Of a DNA stretch of 64,000 nt, positions 29,125 through 40,580 are shown piece by piece. The stretch spans positions 48,611,000-48,674,999 of the forward strand of contig CM074185.1 in assembly GCA_037179385.1 (NCBI GenBank), given 5' to 3'. The stretch comes from Holothuria scabra. Its lineage: Eukaryota > Echinodermata > Holothuroidea > Aspidochirotida > Holothuriidae. The position numbers were made by a program, and so were the translations under genes. How positions within the stretch are numbered: the first letter of the stretch is position 1; the number at the start of each line of letters is the position of its first letter. The notes beneath the pieces are model-generated. The model was not told where the DNA came from, made no database searches, and worked only from the letters and a program-made list of their open reading frames with translations.

Positions 29125-29174
29125 ACTACTGATGAAGCTCAACATCTAAAACCAAGAGCAGAAACATGTCTAGT
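29125..29174 (+). ncRNA. Hammerhead ribozyme, type I, at the 3' end of the endonuclease-less PLE
   Basis: Stem I ACTA (29125-29128) pairs with TAGT (29171-29174), extendable by a G-U. Core CTGATGA 29129-29135. Stem II GCTC (29137-29140) / GAGC (29156-29159) with a 15-base loop. GAAA 29161-29164. Cleavage triplet GTC 29168-29170. ACATGT (29164-29169) spans stem III and is a perfect 6-base palindrome, so two molecules could form a 6-bp stem III. An A flanks each side of stem II. Confidence 0.87.
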
Positions 29175-29289
29175 TAAAGGTTTGAGAAACCTAACAGAGC
29201 AGTACTTCAAAGTATCTGCGGTCTTTAACCCCACATCACAGCACAAAGATGCTACCTGTCTAATTACAAGACAGAATCTTCGTTAAGAA

Positions 29290-31285
29290 CGCATAAAAAT
29301 GTAAAAACTTTTGAAACAAGGGACTGAATACGTAGTATCATATAATGCCACCGCCCACCCTTTTTAATAAATATGAACTGGGGAAAAGGGCAATCACAAC
29401 CTCCCAGAATAAAACGATGACTTCCCTCCTTGCAGTCACAGGAACATTCATTTTGGTTAGATGATAACCCTAAATTCCACAGTGCAATAACGCAAAACCA
29501 CATTAATGACGAAAGATTCATTTCAACCGTCTGTCAGATTCAACGTCAGTAATAATGCATCCTCTGTACGGTGTATCTCGAGGCAAGCTTTGTGAGAATA
29601 TGAGGCATCTTAAAACTCATGGTAAACATCTGTTAAAACTGACAGTCAATTTTTAAACTCTTTGAAAAAATACTCTAGGCTTTCATTTTAAGCTTTACTT
29701 ACCCTTTGTAACTTACCAAAATAATCGGCAAATTATATGGGAGGGGAATGCCACGAAGATGTCTTCACTTTCACTTTGTTATCTTATGGGAGGCTTGAAA
29801 TATTGTCAATAAAGTGCATGAAGTGTCAAATGCGGTGCTATATCTGTTACATAAAAGAAGGATTTACAAAAAAAGGATTGTTTCTTACCTTTTATTCATA
29901 ACAAGTATGCCGTACATCGGTTGGTGTAGCATTTCTCTATGTATAAATACAGATATAGACGACGAGAGATTCTTTGATTGGGCTTTGGCTTGATAACATC
30001 GATTAGCGCAATTTATTTTTCTTTGTGTAAAAATTAGATTTGTCACTGCTTTTCAAATTTTTCATGTGGGCACGGCCGGTACATTTTGTAGGCCCCAGAT
30101 ACCAACTACCTCACTGTAGTGTCTATAGGGGGGAAGTTACCTTATTTACACTTTCTTTGGTTGGCTACAGTTCTCCTCTGGAAAAAATTTCTTCAGACAC
30201 TGCCAGGCCCGTCATCCTCATCTTTACACGCTAAACATGACATCACCAGAGTACCAGGCTGTCCACATGACATCGCAGTGTAACAAGAGCTCCTAGGAGA
30301 ATTGGAGTTGATGCTCATGACAAAGGTTACATGTTAAGCCCACATATCATTATCATTCAACTCGATTGGAAAGACACTAACGGGATAATAAAAATGACAA
30401 ACTATGACAACTACCATACCTTTATTTGACATAGACCATGAAGAATGTGTAAATTATTTACTCTAACTAGATTCACTCGGGGAATTTTATCAGTCCTGAT
30501 ACTTTTAACGGAACGGCAACAGCGTAGTTTGAAGGTTGCGTGCCAACACTTACTGCAGTAAAACATATTTCATATTATCGTCCATGTGAAGATGAAAGAT
30601 AAAAAAAAACAAAGAAATGAACCCGACCCCTCTGTTTTGAGTGACATTTAACTCGTTAAGGAATGGCATCAATCCCTCAAAGAGTTAAGTACCACTCCGA
30701 GCAGAGTGGAATTTCAGTCTATTTCCACTCTGTAAATTAGTGGACACCATGTTGGCTATCGTGGAAGTTTAAATTTCACTCTTTTACGTTTCGAGGACTC
30801 TAAAACATCACTTATTTATTTTAAGATCTGATGAACTGGAATACATACTGCCAAGTTCGCAAATTTCTGTTTACGATTGAGGGGTATGTAGTGTAAACTT
30901 GGATTTCAAACTGTCCGTACTTAGCGCAGAGGCATATCTCAGTCTGGCGGTGTCCAAGGGCTATTCTCATGACTTTCAGTACAACAAAAAATGCCAGGAG
31001 ATTATCTCGAACAGACGTTTTGTATTGAAATGTCCCATGGGTTTATAAAACAACAAAACAAACAGAAAAAACCGGTTGGTATGTCGTTACACAAACTTTC
31101 ATTCATGCATCTCTTTGTGCGAACCACTACAGATTTAGAAATTGTTTCAGATTTGAATTTTACAATCACGAAAGGGTCGGCTCATTTGCTTGGTGTTTCC
31201 TTCACGAGTGATGGCAATGACCAATCTCGTCTAAAGTATCAACTTTCTAGACATAAAATTTACTTGTGACCTCTTACAATTTGTG
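29290..31285. other. Unassigned DNA
   Basis: No gene recognised. Around 30640-30790 several ACTC/GAGT motifs (ACTCGTTAAGG, AAAGAGTTAAG, GAGCAGAGTGGA) resemble the interior of the CACTCT-type MITEs, but ends are not definable. Confidence 0.4.
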
Positions 31286-31299
31286 TTTCTCCTTTTGGT

Positions 31300-32529
31300 G
31301 TAACCAAACCCCTCGGAAAGTTTTTTGAAGGAATCGGAAACTATTATGTTTGATGTTATTTGGCCTGGTAATCCTGACAGCGTCAGACGATCGCTTATGA
31401 TAAATGCGATCGCAAATGTTGGTTTGGAAGTAATCTCTTCATTTGGAAACAGCCTGAAATAAAATTGGGTAAAGCGTTGTGAAGGTGATACCACAGGTAA
31501 AAGCCGTAAGGAAAACATTTAACTTCCCAGTGTAATTGTTTAATAAAAAAAATTCAGCAGCATCGCTAATGATTTTGTTGGTCAAATATTACAGGCTCGC
31601 TGTAGTATTTCTTTCCATCGACCAATAGATAACTTTGGTGTACAGATAAGTTGGAATAGATCATACATTCGAATTTATGATAAACTTGTTATGAATTATG
31701 TTCTACTTGATAAAAATGTTATGTATTTCAGTGATTTCTTTGTGGAGGGAAACAAGCCATTAACGGTTCAACTGTTCAAGCAGACGTTTGATATTGACCC
31801 CAATTATTTAAAAAGTATTGGAGGTTGTTTGTGGGATTACTCATATATGTGTAATTTGGGCTGCTATAGTAACGACTTCACAAACAAGTCGAATTTTTGT
31901 AGCAAAACGATTCAGGCTAGTCCCATGTCACAGTTTGTTTACAAGTTTTATTTGTACAGTTTTTCGATTGTTCCAATTGCACTGAATAAGTGGAGAAGTG
32001 GGCTGTTCCAAAACTTAAGAGAACAACTGGTGAGAGTTACTAAGTTAAACGATCTCCTGTTATGCTGTCTCCGAATTTTACCTTCATTATTTTCAGTCAA
32101 ACGTTTACACCTCCAGTTTAACCTGTAAGAAAGATTGTTGTCTATAGGCAAATGTTACTCAGCTAACAGTTCCTTTTGCAGCATTGCCACCGAGTTAAAT
32201 TTTCTGGGAGTGCAGTTCAACAGCAACTTTTATTTAAGACGTCGAAACCTTCATTCTAAAAACACACTTCTACTCCTCGAAGCAAGAAACACTTTTTGGT
32301 TATGTTATGCAAGTTAATTCACTCTTACAATTTTCTAATTCAGCACATGAAGTTTTATATCCACAATTTCAAAAGATACTTTCCACCTACACTCAAGGCA
32401 TTTATTTATGACTCAAAGATTTTAATAGCCATAGGACTTTCCAACAGCCAACCTTTAAGAAAGAGCGGTGTGAACTACAACGATTTTCAAAAAGGTTTCG
32501 CAGAATTCTTAAAACTATTCCACCAATGA
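31300..32529 (+). pseudogene. C-terminal remnant of an L1-like LINE ORF2
   Basis: Frame 1 near 31330-31450 encodes MFDVIWPGNPDSVRRSLMI then NVGLEVIS, resembling the FxWxGKPxxIKRxxL...GGLxM block after the RT. ISWNRSYIRIYDKLVMNY, VMYFSDFFVEGNKPL, IVPIALNKWRSGLF, LREQLVRVTKLNDLLLCCLR and ILPSLFSVKR (31640-32110) match the usual linker order. A later frame (32296-32529) has LIQHMKFYIHNFKRYFPPTL and a Lys/Phe-rich end, like the C-terminus. Several frameshifts are present; the RT palm and 5' parts are absent, as expected for a 5'-truncated insertion. No poly-A tail or TSD is clear. Confidence 0.7.
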
Positions 32530-33867
32530 TACGCTATATATACTAGATAAGGATTGCACGTTTTCTTTTTTGAATACTGTAATGCAAAATTGGAGGAAGG
32601 ATGAGAGTCCGCTTCTCATGTTTTCCTTCTTGCCTCAAATATTAGGGGAACATTTGATGTGACGTCTTCTTAAACAAAAATTGAGGAATATGCCCCCACC
32701 CGTTCCACTATAATCGCTGCTCATGATTGGTTATTACCAAGTTCGACGAAGGTTCTGAGAGCCCGTTATGCTTTTGCAGTTTTTATTCAAGGAACGAATC
32801 GCGCATTGTTTGGCAAATTGTACTACTGAGAGAAGGGTATCTCGTTGTATTGATTTTAATCAAACTTACATGCACGCAAGCAGTGTGTGCAGAACCCTAC
32901 AAGGCATTAATTAACTGCATATCCTGCATAAATATGCCACTAACAATATTCTGTTCGTTATGTGTTTTCTAATTTGCAAGTATGAGCAGGGGTGAAAGTC
33001 AACTATAAACTTTAGCATCGGCCAAACCAACCGAAAAGAAAGGTAAAAAATCATGTCTTCACGAAGCCTGAACCTGAATTATCAACAAGTTTTTGTGAGT
33101 CAATTCAGTTCTATGCTAGATTAATCACATTTTGTGTCTATAGGAGTACGGCAGAAAAACAAGATGATATAGAGTCAGTTGAAAGTAATGATGTCTTACT
33201 TTTATTTTACTTTTGCTCTTTTGTTTGGATGTCGTATATCTCTCTATCTCCATTCGATAATCGGGACGCCAAAGGGGTCTGCTCGATTTCAAGTTCGTTA
33301 ATTGAAACAAAACACGATATTTGTGGAAAGAAAAAGGTATGGTAGGTTTACTTTCAATGCGACCGAAAAATTTAAGGTTACGAAAATTTCATGTCATCAT
33401 TGGTCTGAGCCTCAAAAATGATGAAAGGTGACCAAAATTCTCACCTTTTTTTATTAACTGTTCGGAAATAATCGCGACAACTTTCCATGTTATGAAGTAT
33501 TTTCAAATGTTGTTATTAGCATATCATAATCATGCTATTTGTGTCATTTCTGATCTACGGTGCTCTGAGTGTATGCAAGATAGTCTATACCAAAGATAGG
33601 ATTGAATTATTCGTTTGGTACACGTTGATATGAAGCAACCTTATTCTGGACATTGTTTTCTTGCTCCTACTGTGACATTTGTCTAACCTGAAAGTGTTGG
33701 AAGATTTGGTCACTTTACAATGAAGATGTAATACCTTCAGAAGAATTAAGATTCTAGCTATTAATCACAGTTGAATTTAATATGTGTTTTTCAGCCCTGC
33801 TTTATATTTATGAGGTCTTATAAAATTTATTTAAACAAAGTAATGAAGGCATTACTATAGGTTTGGT
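32530..33867. other. Unassigned DNA
   Basis: No gene or clear repeat recognised. Confidence 0.4.
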
Positions 33868-34445
33868 GCTTAATTGTACTTCAGTCAAAAATTCAAATAT
33901 ATATATTTAAGAACACTATAAATGAATTCTAACAGTTCAACTCCCATCTTCATAGGACATTTCTGAGCTGAGATAAAAAATTGTTAAAGTTTATTCACTT
34001 AAACCAAATTGGTCCATTGTGCAATAATTTTTTACTTTGTTGTTGTACAACTTACATTACCTGCTTGTTTTCCTTTAAAATCAAATATGTGTTCATGACC
34101 TTGAACACTTCCTGTTACCTTGTATAGTATGTTGCACAGAGAGGGATTAATAAATTACATCACCCCATATGAGTAAGAGTGCTACCACACCTTGGTATAA
34201 GGTGCAGGAACTCTTAGAAAAACAAAGAAATACAGAGAATGGAATTTTTGAAGTGCAATAATGACATCACAAATTATTGCGCAATGTACCATTTCAAGTT
34301 GAGTGAATAAAATTCAACATTTTATATCTCAGGTCAGGAATGTCTTATGAAGATGGGAGTTTGACTGTTAGAACTCATTTTGCATGCTCCTTAATATGTA
34401 GTTTTGATTTTTTGACTTGAAGTACACTTTAAGTGAAGTGAAAAT
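33868..34445. repeat. Foldback (inverted-repeat) element, about 580 bp
   Basis: The left arm (about 33870-34035) contains GTACTTCAGTCAAAAA, TCTAACAGTTCAACTCCCAT, CTTCATAGGACATT and GTGCAATAATTT. The right arm (about 34245-34440) contains the same blocks in reverse order and complement. The arms span about 170-200 bp each, differ by substitutions and small indels, and flank about 210 bp of unique DNA. Terminal bases and TSD are unclear. Confidence 0.75.
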
Positions 34446-35037
34446 TAATCATTTAATGCTATTAATGCTTTGAATAGTGCAGGAATGAAAAATCATCAAT
34501 TGTTTTTAACGGCCATTTTAACATTGTCAAAACCGATTCTCAGCCCAAGGAAACAGTTTGCATTAGCATCCTCACTTACGGCCAAAAAGAAGGATGAAAT
34601 TACTAAAAGTAATAGCCGGGCAATTCACAGAATGTCAGTGGACTGACAAAATAGTCTCTCGGTTTGTATGACTCTTGGACTACCGATGTTAGATGAAAAA
34701 TTCGCTAATGTTCCATCAGGTGCAAAATCTTTGAAAGAAACTTTGCTGATGATACTGCACTGGTTGAACAATTCATAAAATGAAAGCGACGACGACGGAG
34801 ACGACCTCAATGATGGTGATGTTTCTTTGTAAGAAATAAATTGCTTTTTGGAATGCTGTGATAAAAATTTTCTAAAACGTAACATGCAAAGGAGAAATGA
34901 AATGACAAGGGACTTAAGGAAATACACTAAAGGACCCACAGATGTCATGCTTAATTAAAGTGTCGTTCAACGTGTTTTCATTTACAACAAAGGCTGAACG
35001 CGGGAGTGAATTAATTAATAAGTTATTTAATTAGAGT
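34446..35037. other. Unassigned DNA
   Basis: No feature recognised. The minus-strand frame at 34625-34948 has no family signature. Confidence 0.35.
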
Positions 35038-35256
35038 TTAACGGCCCAGTTTCCAAACAACTGGCTCAAGTCCAGTCGGCCACTTTTCTCCTGTTGTGTC
35101 TCCTTGGCTTGTTTCCCAAGCTTTATTACGTATGCTGAGCACCAAGCACAATAACAGTAGGTTCTGATTTTTAAGTCTTCGGTATGATCCGGCCAGGACT
35201 TGAACTCCTAATTCCCGATTGCAAGTCTGATACTGTAACCCATTGCCCACACAGTC
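35038..35256 (-). repeat. tRNA-derived SINE
   Basis: On the minus strand: a tRNA-like head (GGGCAATGGGTTACAGTATC, then GGAGTTCAAGTCCTGG as box B), body GAAGACTTAAAAATCAGAAC and TTGGGAAACAAGCCAAGGAG, tail GAGCCAGTTGTTTGGAAACT then GGGCCGTTAAACTC. Same family as 1203-1438 and 47852-48103. TSD not evident. Confidence 0.75.
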
Positions 35257-35654
35257 AGTCCGCTGGGGGTGGATATGGTTTGTAGATGGGGGAGTGGGAC
35301 AACAACTTTTCGACAGCCGACCCCTCAGATCGTGTCCGTGACCAAATTCGTCTAAGCAATCCACCCAGACGAATGCGCGCGCACACACCCACTATACACA
35401 CAGAGAGAACACATATGCACACCTACATTGACATAGGCAAAACAAAATTATATTGCGCCTTTAATGTAGTACCCCTGCTTTAAAATATGGTCCAACTGAC
35501 GTTTTCTAGAAGCCTTAAAGTGATATCCGTACCCCGCGATGTAACATTTTATTTACCTCTCTGTTTATACTAAAAAGTCTGCTGAGCAAAAAAACTATGT
35601 TTGCTCCAAATTTTTTCCATGGTGGGGGATTACCCTCCGGCTACCCAGGTTCGA

Positions 35655-35735
35655 CGCCCCTGGTCAGCCCGATTTTGACCAGTTGGTTAGAAACTGAGCC
35701 GCAAAACCCCGCCTTACTTTAATCAAGTTAAGCTG
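35655..35735 (+). repeat. SINE tail fragment
   Basis: GACCAGTTGGTTAGAAACTG followed by AGCCGCAAAACCCCGCC matches the SINE tail. A GGTTCGACGCCCCTGG box-B-like piece precedes it. The body is missing. Confidence 0.55.
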
Positions 35736-35810
35736 GCTTGACATGACTCAACAAATTATTTAGTGAAAAGGTTCACCGAAAATGGACTGCCTTATCAAAT
35801 TTTTACAAGT

Positions 35811-35877
35811 TCAACATCAGCTGCATTTCTAATGTGGAAACTACAGAAAAGAAGCCTTTATCTTACCAGATGATCAG
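35811..35877 (+). repeat. 67-bp direct repeat, left flank of tandem array
   Basis: Begins TCAACATCAGCTGCATTTCT and ends CTTACCAGATGATCAG. It is identical to 40514-40580. It immediately precedes the first array unit and is not found inside the array. Confidence 0.92.
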
Positions 35878-36206
35878 GTAAGAGAAGGGTAGGCGGTGCC
35901 ACTATCTGACGTTACAATCAGTCGGTGAACCTTGCACATTTTTTAGGAAAGGCCCGAAATCATCGATCGTGATTTCATGCGAAAGATTTGTTGACTTTTA
36001 TTTTTTTGTCGGGTGTGAATATTTTTAAAGTTGGTTCTTACGACCAAGCTAGACCGGTTTCTGCTGTCTTGCTCATTCACTATGAATGGCGCAGCTTCAT
36101 CAGTAGCAGGCCGTCGTGTGCGACCTTGGTTGAAATATTCTTGCTTCTAGTAATAGAGCAATAAGGAAAGTATCATTTTACCTTTTTACTTTTCCGTACT
36201 CTCTAG

Positions 36207-36253
36207 CCTTGCTTTTGCAAGGCAATCTTCTAGATTTTTGCCTTTTCGCAGGC
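36207..36253 (+). ncRNA. Two-hairpin motif, copy 1 (also 37877 and 39555)
   Basis: Hairpin 1 CCTTG-CTTTTG-CAAGG (36207-36222) is followed after 17 bases by hairpin 2 GCCT-TTTCGC-AGGC (36240-36253), then GGGTGAGATTATCGG. The layout is repeated at 36552. Candidate structured RNA or DNA; whether it is transcribed is unknown. Confidence 0.4.
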
Positions 36254-36551
36254 GGGTGAGATTATCGGAAAAAGGGTGTAGACATAGAGCAGGCCCGTGT
36301 TATTAGCAAATTGCTCCGAGTCACTTGGGTTAGGAGAGTTATTTTCCAGCGTAGGCCATGTATTAATGGCGCTGTAGTTTTCTCCACTTGAGTGAAACTC
36401 ATTAGCAATTGTATAAGATTTGATGCATTTTATTTTTAAGCATGTAGCGAGCTTTTATTCCTTTCTTGTCCTTTAGAGGAATGAGAGGATTTTGCTACTA
36501 CAGTGTATCTCGAGGGTTGCTTTGAAAGCCCGTTTTCCCGCAGCTCTCAAA

Positions 36552-36598
36552 CCTTGAAAGTACAAGGCAATCTTTGTGATTTAAGCCCTTTTGTGGGC
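36552..36598 (+). ncRNA. Two-hairpin motif, copy 2 (also 38222 and 39900)
   Basis: Hairpin 1 CCTTG-AAAGTA-CAAGG (36552-36567) and hairpin 2 GCCC-TTTTGT-GGGC (36585-36598), with the same 17-base spacer length as copy 1, then ATTGAGAGGTTGTCGG. Loops differ, stems are kept, and the fourth pair of hairpin 2 is C-G here and T-A in copy 1. Confidence 0.4.
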
Positions 36599-39500
36599 AT
36601 TGAGAGGTTGTCGGGAAAATCAAATCAATAATTGCAGACAATCTTGGCAGCACATTAAATGCTTTGAGTAGCTCAGTAAGGATGGTTCGTTGTTTTCAGG
36701 GCGCAAATATACGCAGTTTGTGACAACGATCTAAGTTTCCACACGTGAGTAATTCCTCATAAGCAGTCAAGAAAAACACTTGCATTTAAGTTGGGCGGCG
36801 AGTTCTCACTTTAGCTGTTTTGGGAGATGTGTGAGTATCTGCACTCGAGTGTTTCTTGGGGTTATTTTGTGTGTCATGACAATTTAATCACGCAATTATC
36901 TCATTTGATATTGTCTATCACAGAGGTTTTTGGTGTACTTTGGATGGTCTTTCGCCATTGGGTTATGGGCGTATTAGTGACTACGTATAGTCTACCCTTT
37001 CCTTTGAAGGCTATGAGATCTGTGCATGTTCTTTAAATGCAGTTTTGGGTCGGGTGAACATGCGCCTTTTAATAGACTGGTTTGTAGGTTATTTCTTTTT
37101 GGGACATTTATGCCCGGGTTCAGCAGTTGCCTGTATAGACAAATGTAGGCTATTTTCTCTGTAGCTCTGAACTTTAAAGTCCGCGTTAAAGAGTTGCTTG
37201 TCTGATGAAAAGTCTTTGTAGACCGGAATTAGCAACTGAATGAGCGTGTCCACAGAAAGGCTTTGTATCATGCCGACTGGACGTGAAAGAGAAATCCTCG
37301 GATTTTGCAAGTTGATTGGTCCTTTTCAGAAGGCGCGAAACCTCCGTAAGGATATATGTAAGATCTCATGGCAAGTTGTGCTACTTTTAAAGGTTCTTTT
37401 CGACTTTTTTCGTTTGAATTTCCCCCTTTCGGTGAGAATAGGACATATTTAGGCGTCCTTTAATATACGTCAGAGATTCCGCGAAGGAATGCTCAGTGTA
37501 TCTAACCTACGTCCCGATTTTCCGAAGAAAAGGGAAGCATGAATCAAGTAAGAGAAGGGTAGGCGGTGCCACTATCTGACGTTACAATCAGTCGGTGAAC
37601 CTTGCACATTTTTTAGGAAAGGCCCGAAATCATCGATCGTGATTTCATGCGAAAGATTTGTTGACTTTTATTTTTTTGTCGGGTGTGAATATTTTTAAAG
37701 TTGGTTCTTACGACCAAGCTAGACCGGTTTCTGCTGTCTTGCTCATTCACTATGAATGGCGCAGCTTCATCAGTAGCAGGCCGTCGTGTGCGACCTTGGT
37801 TGAAATATTCTTGCTTCTAGTAATAGAGCAATAAGGAAAGTATCATTTTACCTTTTTACTTTTCCGTACTCTCTAGCCTTGCTTTTGCAAGGCAATCTTC
37901 TAAATTTTTGCCTTTTCGCAGGCGGGTGAGATTATCGGAAAAAGGGTGTAGACAAAGAGCAGGCCCGTGTTATTAGCAAATTGCTCCGAGTCACTTGGGT
38001 TAGGAGAGTTATTTTCCAGCGTAGGCCATGTATTAATGGCGCTGTAGTTTTCTCCACTTGAGTGAAACTCATTAGCAATTGTATAAGATTTGATGCATTT
38101 TATTTTTAAGCATGTAGCGAGCTTTTATTCCTTTCTTGTCCTTTAGAGGAATGAGAGGATTTTGCTACTACAGTGTATCTCGGGGGTTGCTTTGAAAGCC
38201 CGTTTTCCCGCAGCTCTCAAACCTTGAAAGTACAAGGCAATCTTTGTGATTTAAGCCCTTTTGTGGGCATTGAGAGGTTGTCGGGAAAATCAAATCAATA
38301 ATTGCAGACAATCTTGGCAGCACATTAAATGCTTTGAGTAGCTCAGTTAGGATGGTTCGTTGTTTTCAGGGCGCAAATATACGCAGTTTGTGACAACGAT
38401 CTAAGTTTCCACACGTGAGCAATTCCTCATAAGCAGTCAAGAAAAACACTTGCAGTTAAGTTGGGCGGCGAGTTCTCACTTTAGCTCTTTTGGGAGATGT
38501 GTGAGTATCTGCACTCGAGTGTTTCTTGGGGTTATTTTGTGTGTCATGACAATTTAATCACGCAATTATCTCATTTGATATTGTCTATCACAGAGGTTTT
38601 TGGTGTACTTTGGATGGTCTTTCGCCATTGGGTTATGGGCGTATTAGTGACTACGTATAGTCTACCCTTTCCTTTGAAGGCTATGAGATCTGTTGATGTT
38701 CTTTAAATGAACTTTTGGGTCGGGTGAACATGCGTCTTTTAATAGACTGGTTTGTAGGTTATTTCTTTTTGGGACATTTATGCCCGGGTTCAGCAGTTGC
38801 CTGTATAGACAAATGTAGGCTATTTTCTCTGTAGCTCTGAACTTTAAAGTCCGCGTTAAAGAGTTGCTTGTCTGATGAAAAGTCTTTGTAGACCGGAATT
38901 GACAGCTTAGCAACTGAATGAGCGTGTCCACAGAAAGGCTTTGTATTATGCCGACTGGACGTGAAAGAGAAATCCTCGGATTTTGCAAGTTGATTGGTCC
39001 TTTTCAGAAGGCGCGAAACCTCCGTAAGGATATATGTAAGATCTCATGGCAAGTTGTGCTAGTTTTAAAGGTTCTTTTCGACTTTTTTCGTTTGAATTTC
39101 CCCCTTTCGGTGAGAATAGGACATATTTAGGCGTCCTTTAGTATACGTCAGAGATTCCGCGAAGGAATGCTCAGTGTATCTAACCTACGTCCCGATTTTC
39201 CGAAGAAAAGGGAAGCATGAATCAAGTAAGAGAAGGGTAGGCGGTGCCACTATCTGACGTTACAATCAGTCGGTGAACCTTGCACATTTTTTAGGAAAGG
39301 CCCGAAATCATCGATCGTGATTTCATGCGAAAGATTTGTTGACTTTTATTTTTTTGTCGGGTGTGAATATTTTTAAAGTTGGTTCTTACGACCAAGCTAG
39401 ACCGGTTTCTGCTGTCTTGCTCATTCACTATGAATGGCGCAGCTTCATCAGTAACAGGCCGTCGTGCGCGACCTTGGTTGAAATATTCTTGCTTCTAGTA

Positions 39501-40513
39501 ATAGAGCAATAAGGAAAGTATCATTTTACCTTTTTACTTTTCCGTACTCTCTAGCCTTGCTTTTGCAAGGCAATCTTCTAAATTTTTGCCTTTTCGCAGG
39601 CGGGTGAGATTATCGGAAAAAGGGTGTAGACATAGAGCAGGCCCGTGTTATTAGCAAATTGCTCCGAGTCACTTGGGTTAGGAGAGTTATTTTCCAGCGT
39701 AGGCCATGTATTAATGGCGCTGTAGTTTTCTCCACTTGAGTGAAACTCATTAGCAATTGTATAAGATTTGATGCATTTTATTTTTAAGCATGTAGCGAGC
39801 TTTTATTCCTTTCTTGTCCTTTAGAGGAATGAGAGGATTTTGCTACTACAGTGTATCTCGAGGGTTGCTTTGAAAGCCCGTTTTCCCGCAGCTCTCAAAC
39901 CTTGAAAGTACAAGGCAATCTTTGTGATTTAAGCCCTTTTGTGGGCATTGAGAGGTTGTCGGGAAAATCAAATCAATAATTGCAGACAATCTTGGCAGCA
40001 CATTAAATGCTTTGAGTAGCTCAGTTAGGATGGTTCGTTGTTTTCAAGGCGCAAATATACGCAGTTTGTGACAACGATCTAAGTTTCCACACGTGAGTAA
40101 TTCCTCATAAGCAGTCAAGAAAAACACTTGCATTTAAGCTGGGCGGCGAGTTCTCACTTTAGCTGTTTTGGGAGATGTGTGAGTATCTGCACTCGAGTGT
40201 TTCTTGGGGTTATTTTGTGTGTCATGACAATTTAATCACGCAATTATCTCATTTGATATTGTCTATCACAGAGGTTTTTGGTGTACTTTGGATGGTCTTT
40301 CGCCATTGGGTTATGGGCGTATTAGTGACTACGTATAGTCTACCCTTTCCTTTGAAGGCTATGAGATCTGTGCATGTTCTTTAAATGAACTTTTGGGTCG
40401 GGTGAACATGCGCCTTTTAATAGACTGGTTTGTAGGTTATTTCTTTTTGGGACATTTATGCCCGGGTTCAGCAGTTGCCTGTATAGACAAATGTAGGCTA
40501 TTTTCTCTGTAGC

Positions 40514-40580
40514 TCAACATCAGCTGCATTTCTAATGTGGAAACTACAGAAAAGAAGCCTTTATCTTACCAGATGATCAG
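40514..40580 (+). repeat. 67-bp direct repeat, right flank of tandem array
   Basis: Identical to 35811-35877. The array unit is interrupted at CTCTGTAGC and this flank begins at once. Confidence 0.92.

Larger units (their letters stand above)
35878..40513 (+). repeat. Tandem array, 2.8 copies of a 1.67 kb unit
   Basis: Unit starts AGAGAAGGGTAGGCGGTGCC at 35881, 37551 and 39229, giving units of 1670 and 1678 bp plus a third cut at 40513. Copies are nearly identical (scattered single-base changes and one 8-bp indel near 38900). The conserved short frame at 36827/38497/40175 shows no coding signature and I do not call it a gene. No RT, transposase or terminal inverted repeat is seen. Each unit contains two copies of a two-hairpin motif. 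The array replaces nothing obvious: the same 67-bp sequence sits on both sides, as if the array inserted with a long target duplication. Confidence 0.93.

Noticed and set aside
36090..36130. CTGATGAAGC on the minus strand of the array
   Set aside because: No GAAA box or stem II partner at a suitable distance.
37204..37240. CTGATGA with a GTCT/AGAC stem inside the array, hammerhead-like
   Set aside because: The required GAAA box is missing (CGGAA instead) and no matching stem I or cleavage triplet follows.
36827..40384. Short frame (69 codons) repeated three times in the tandem array
   Set aside because: Its conservation follows from the near-identity of the whole repeat unit. There is no codon-position bias in the differences that I can see and no recognised domain.
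35878..40513. CRISPR-like or bacterial repeat interpretation of the array
   Set aside because: The unit is 1.67 kb without short repeats and spacers, and all context is animal nuclear DNA.
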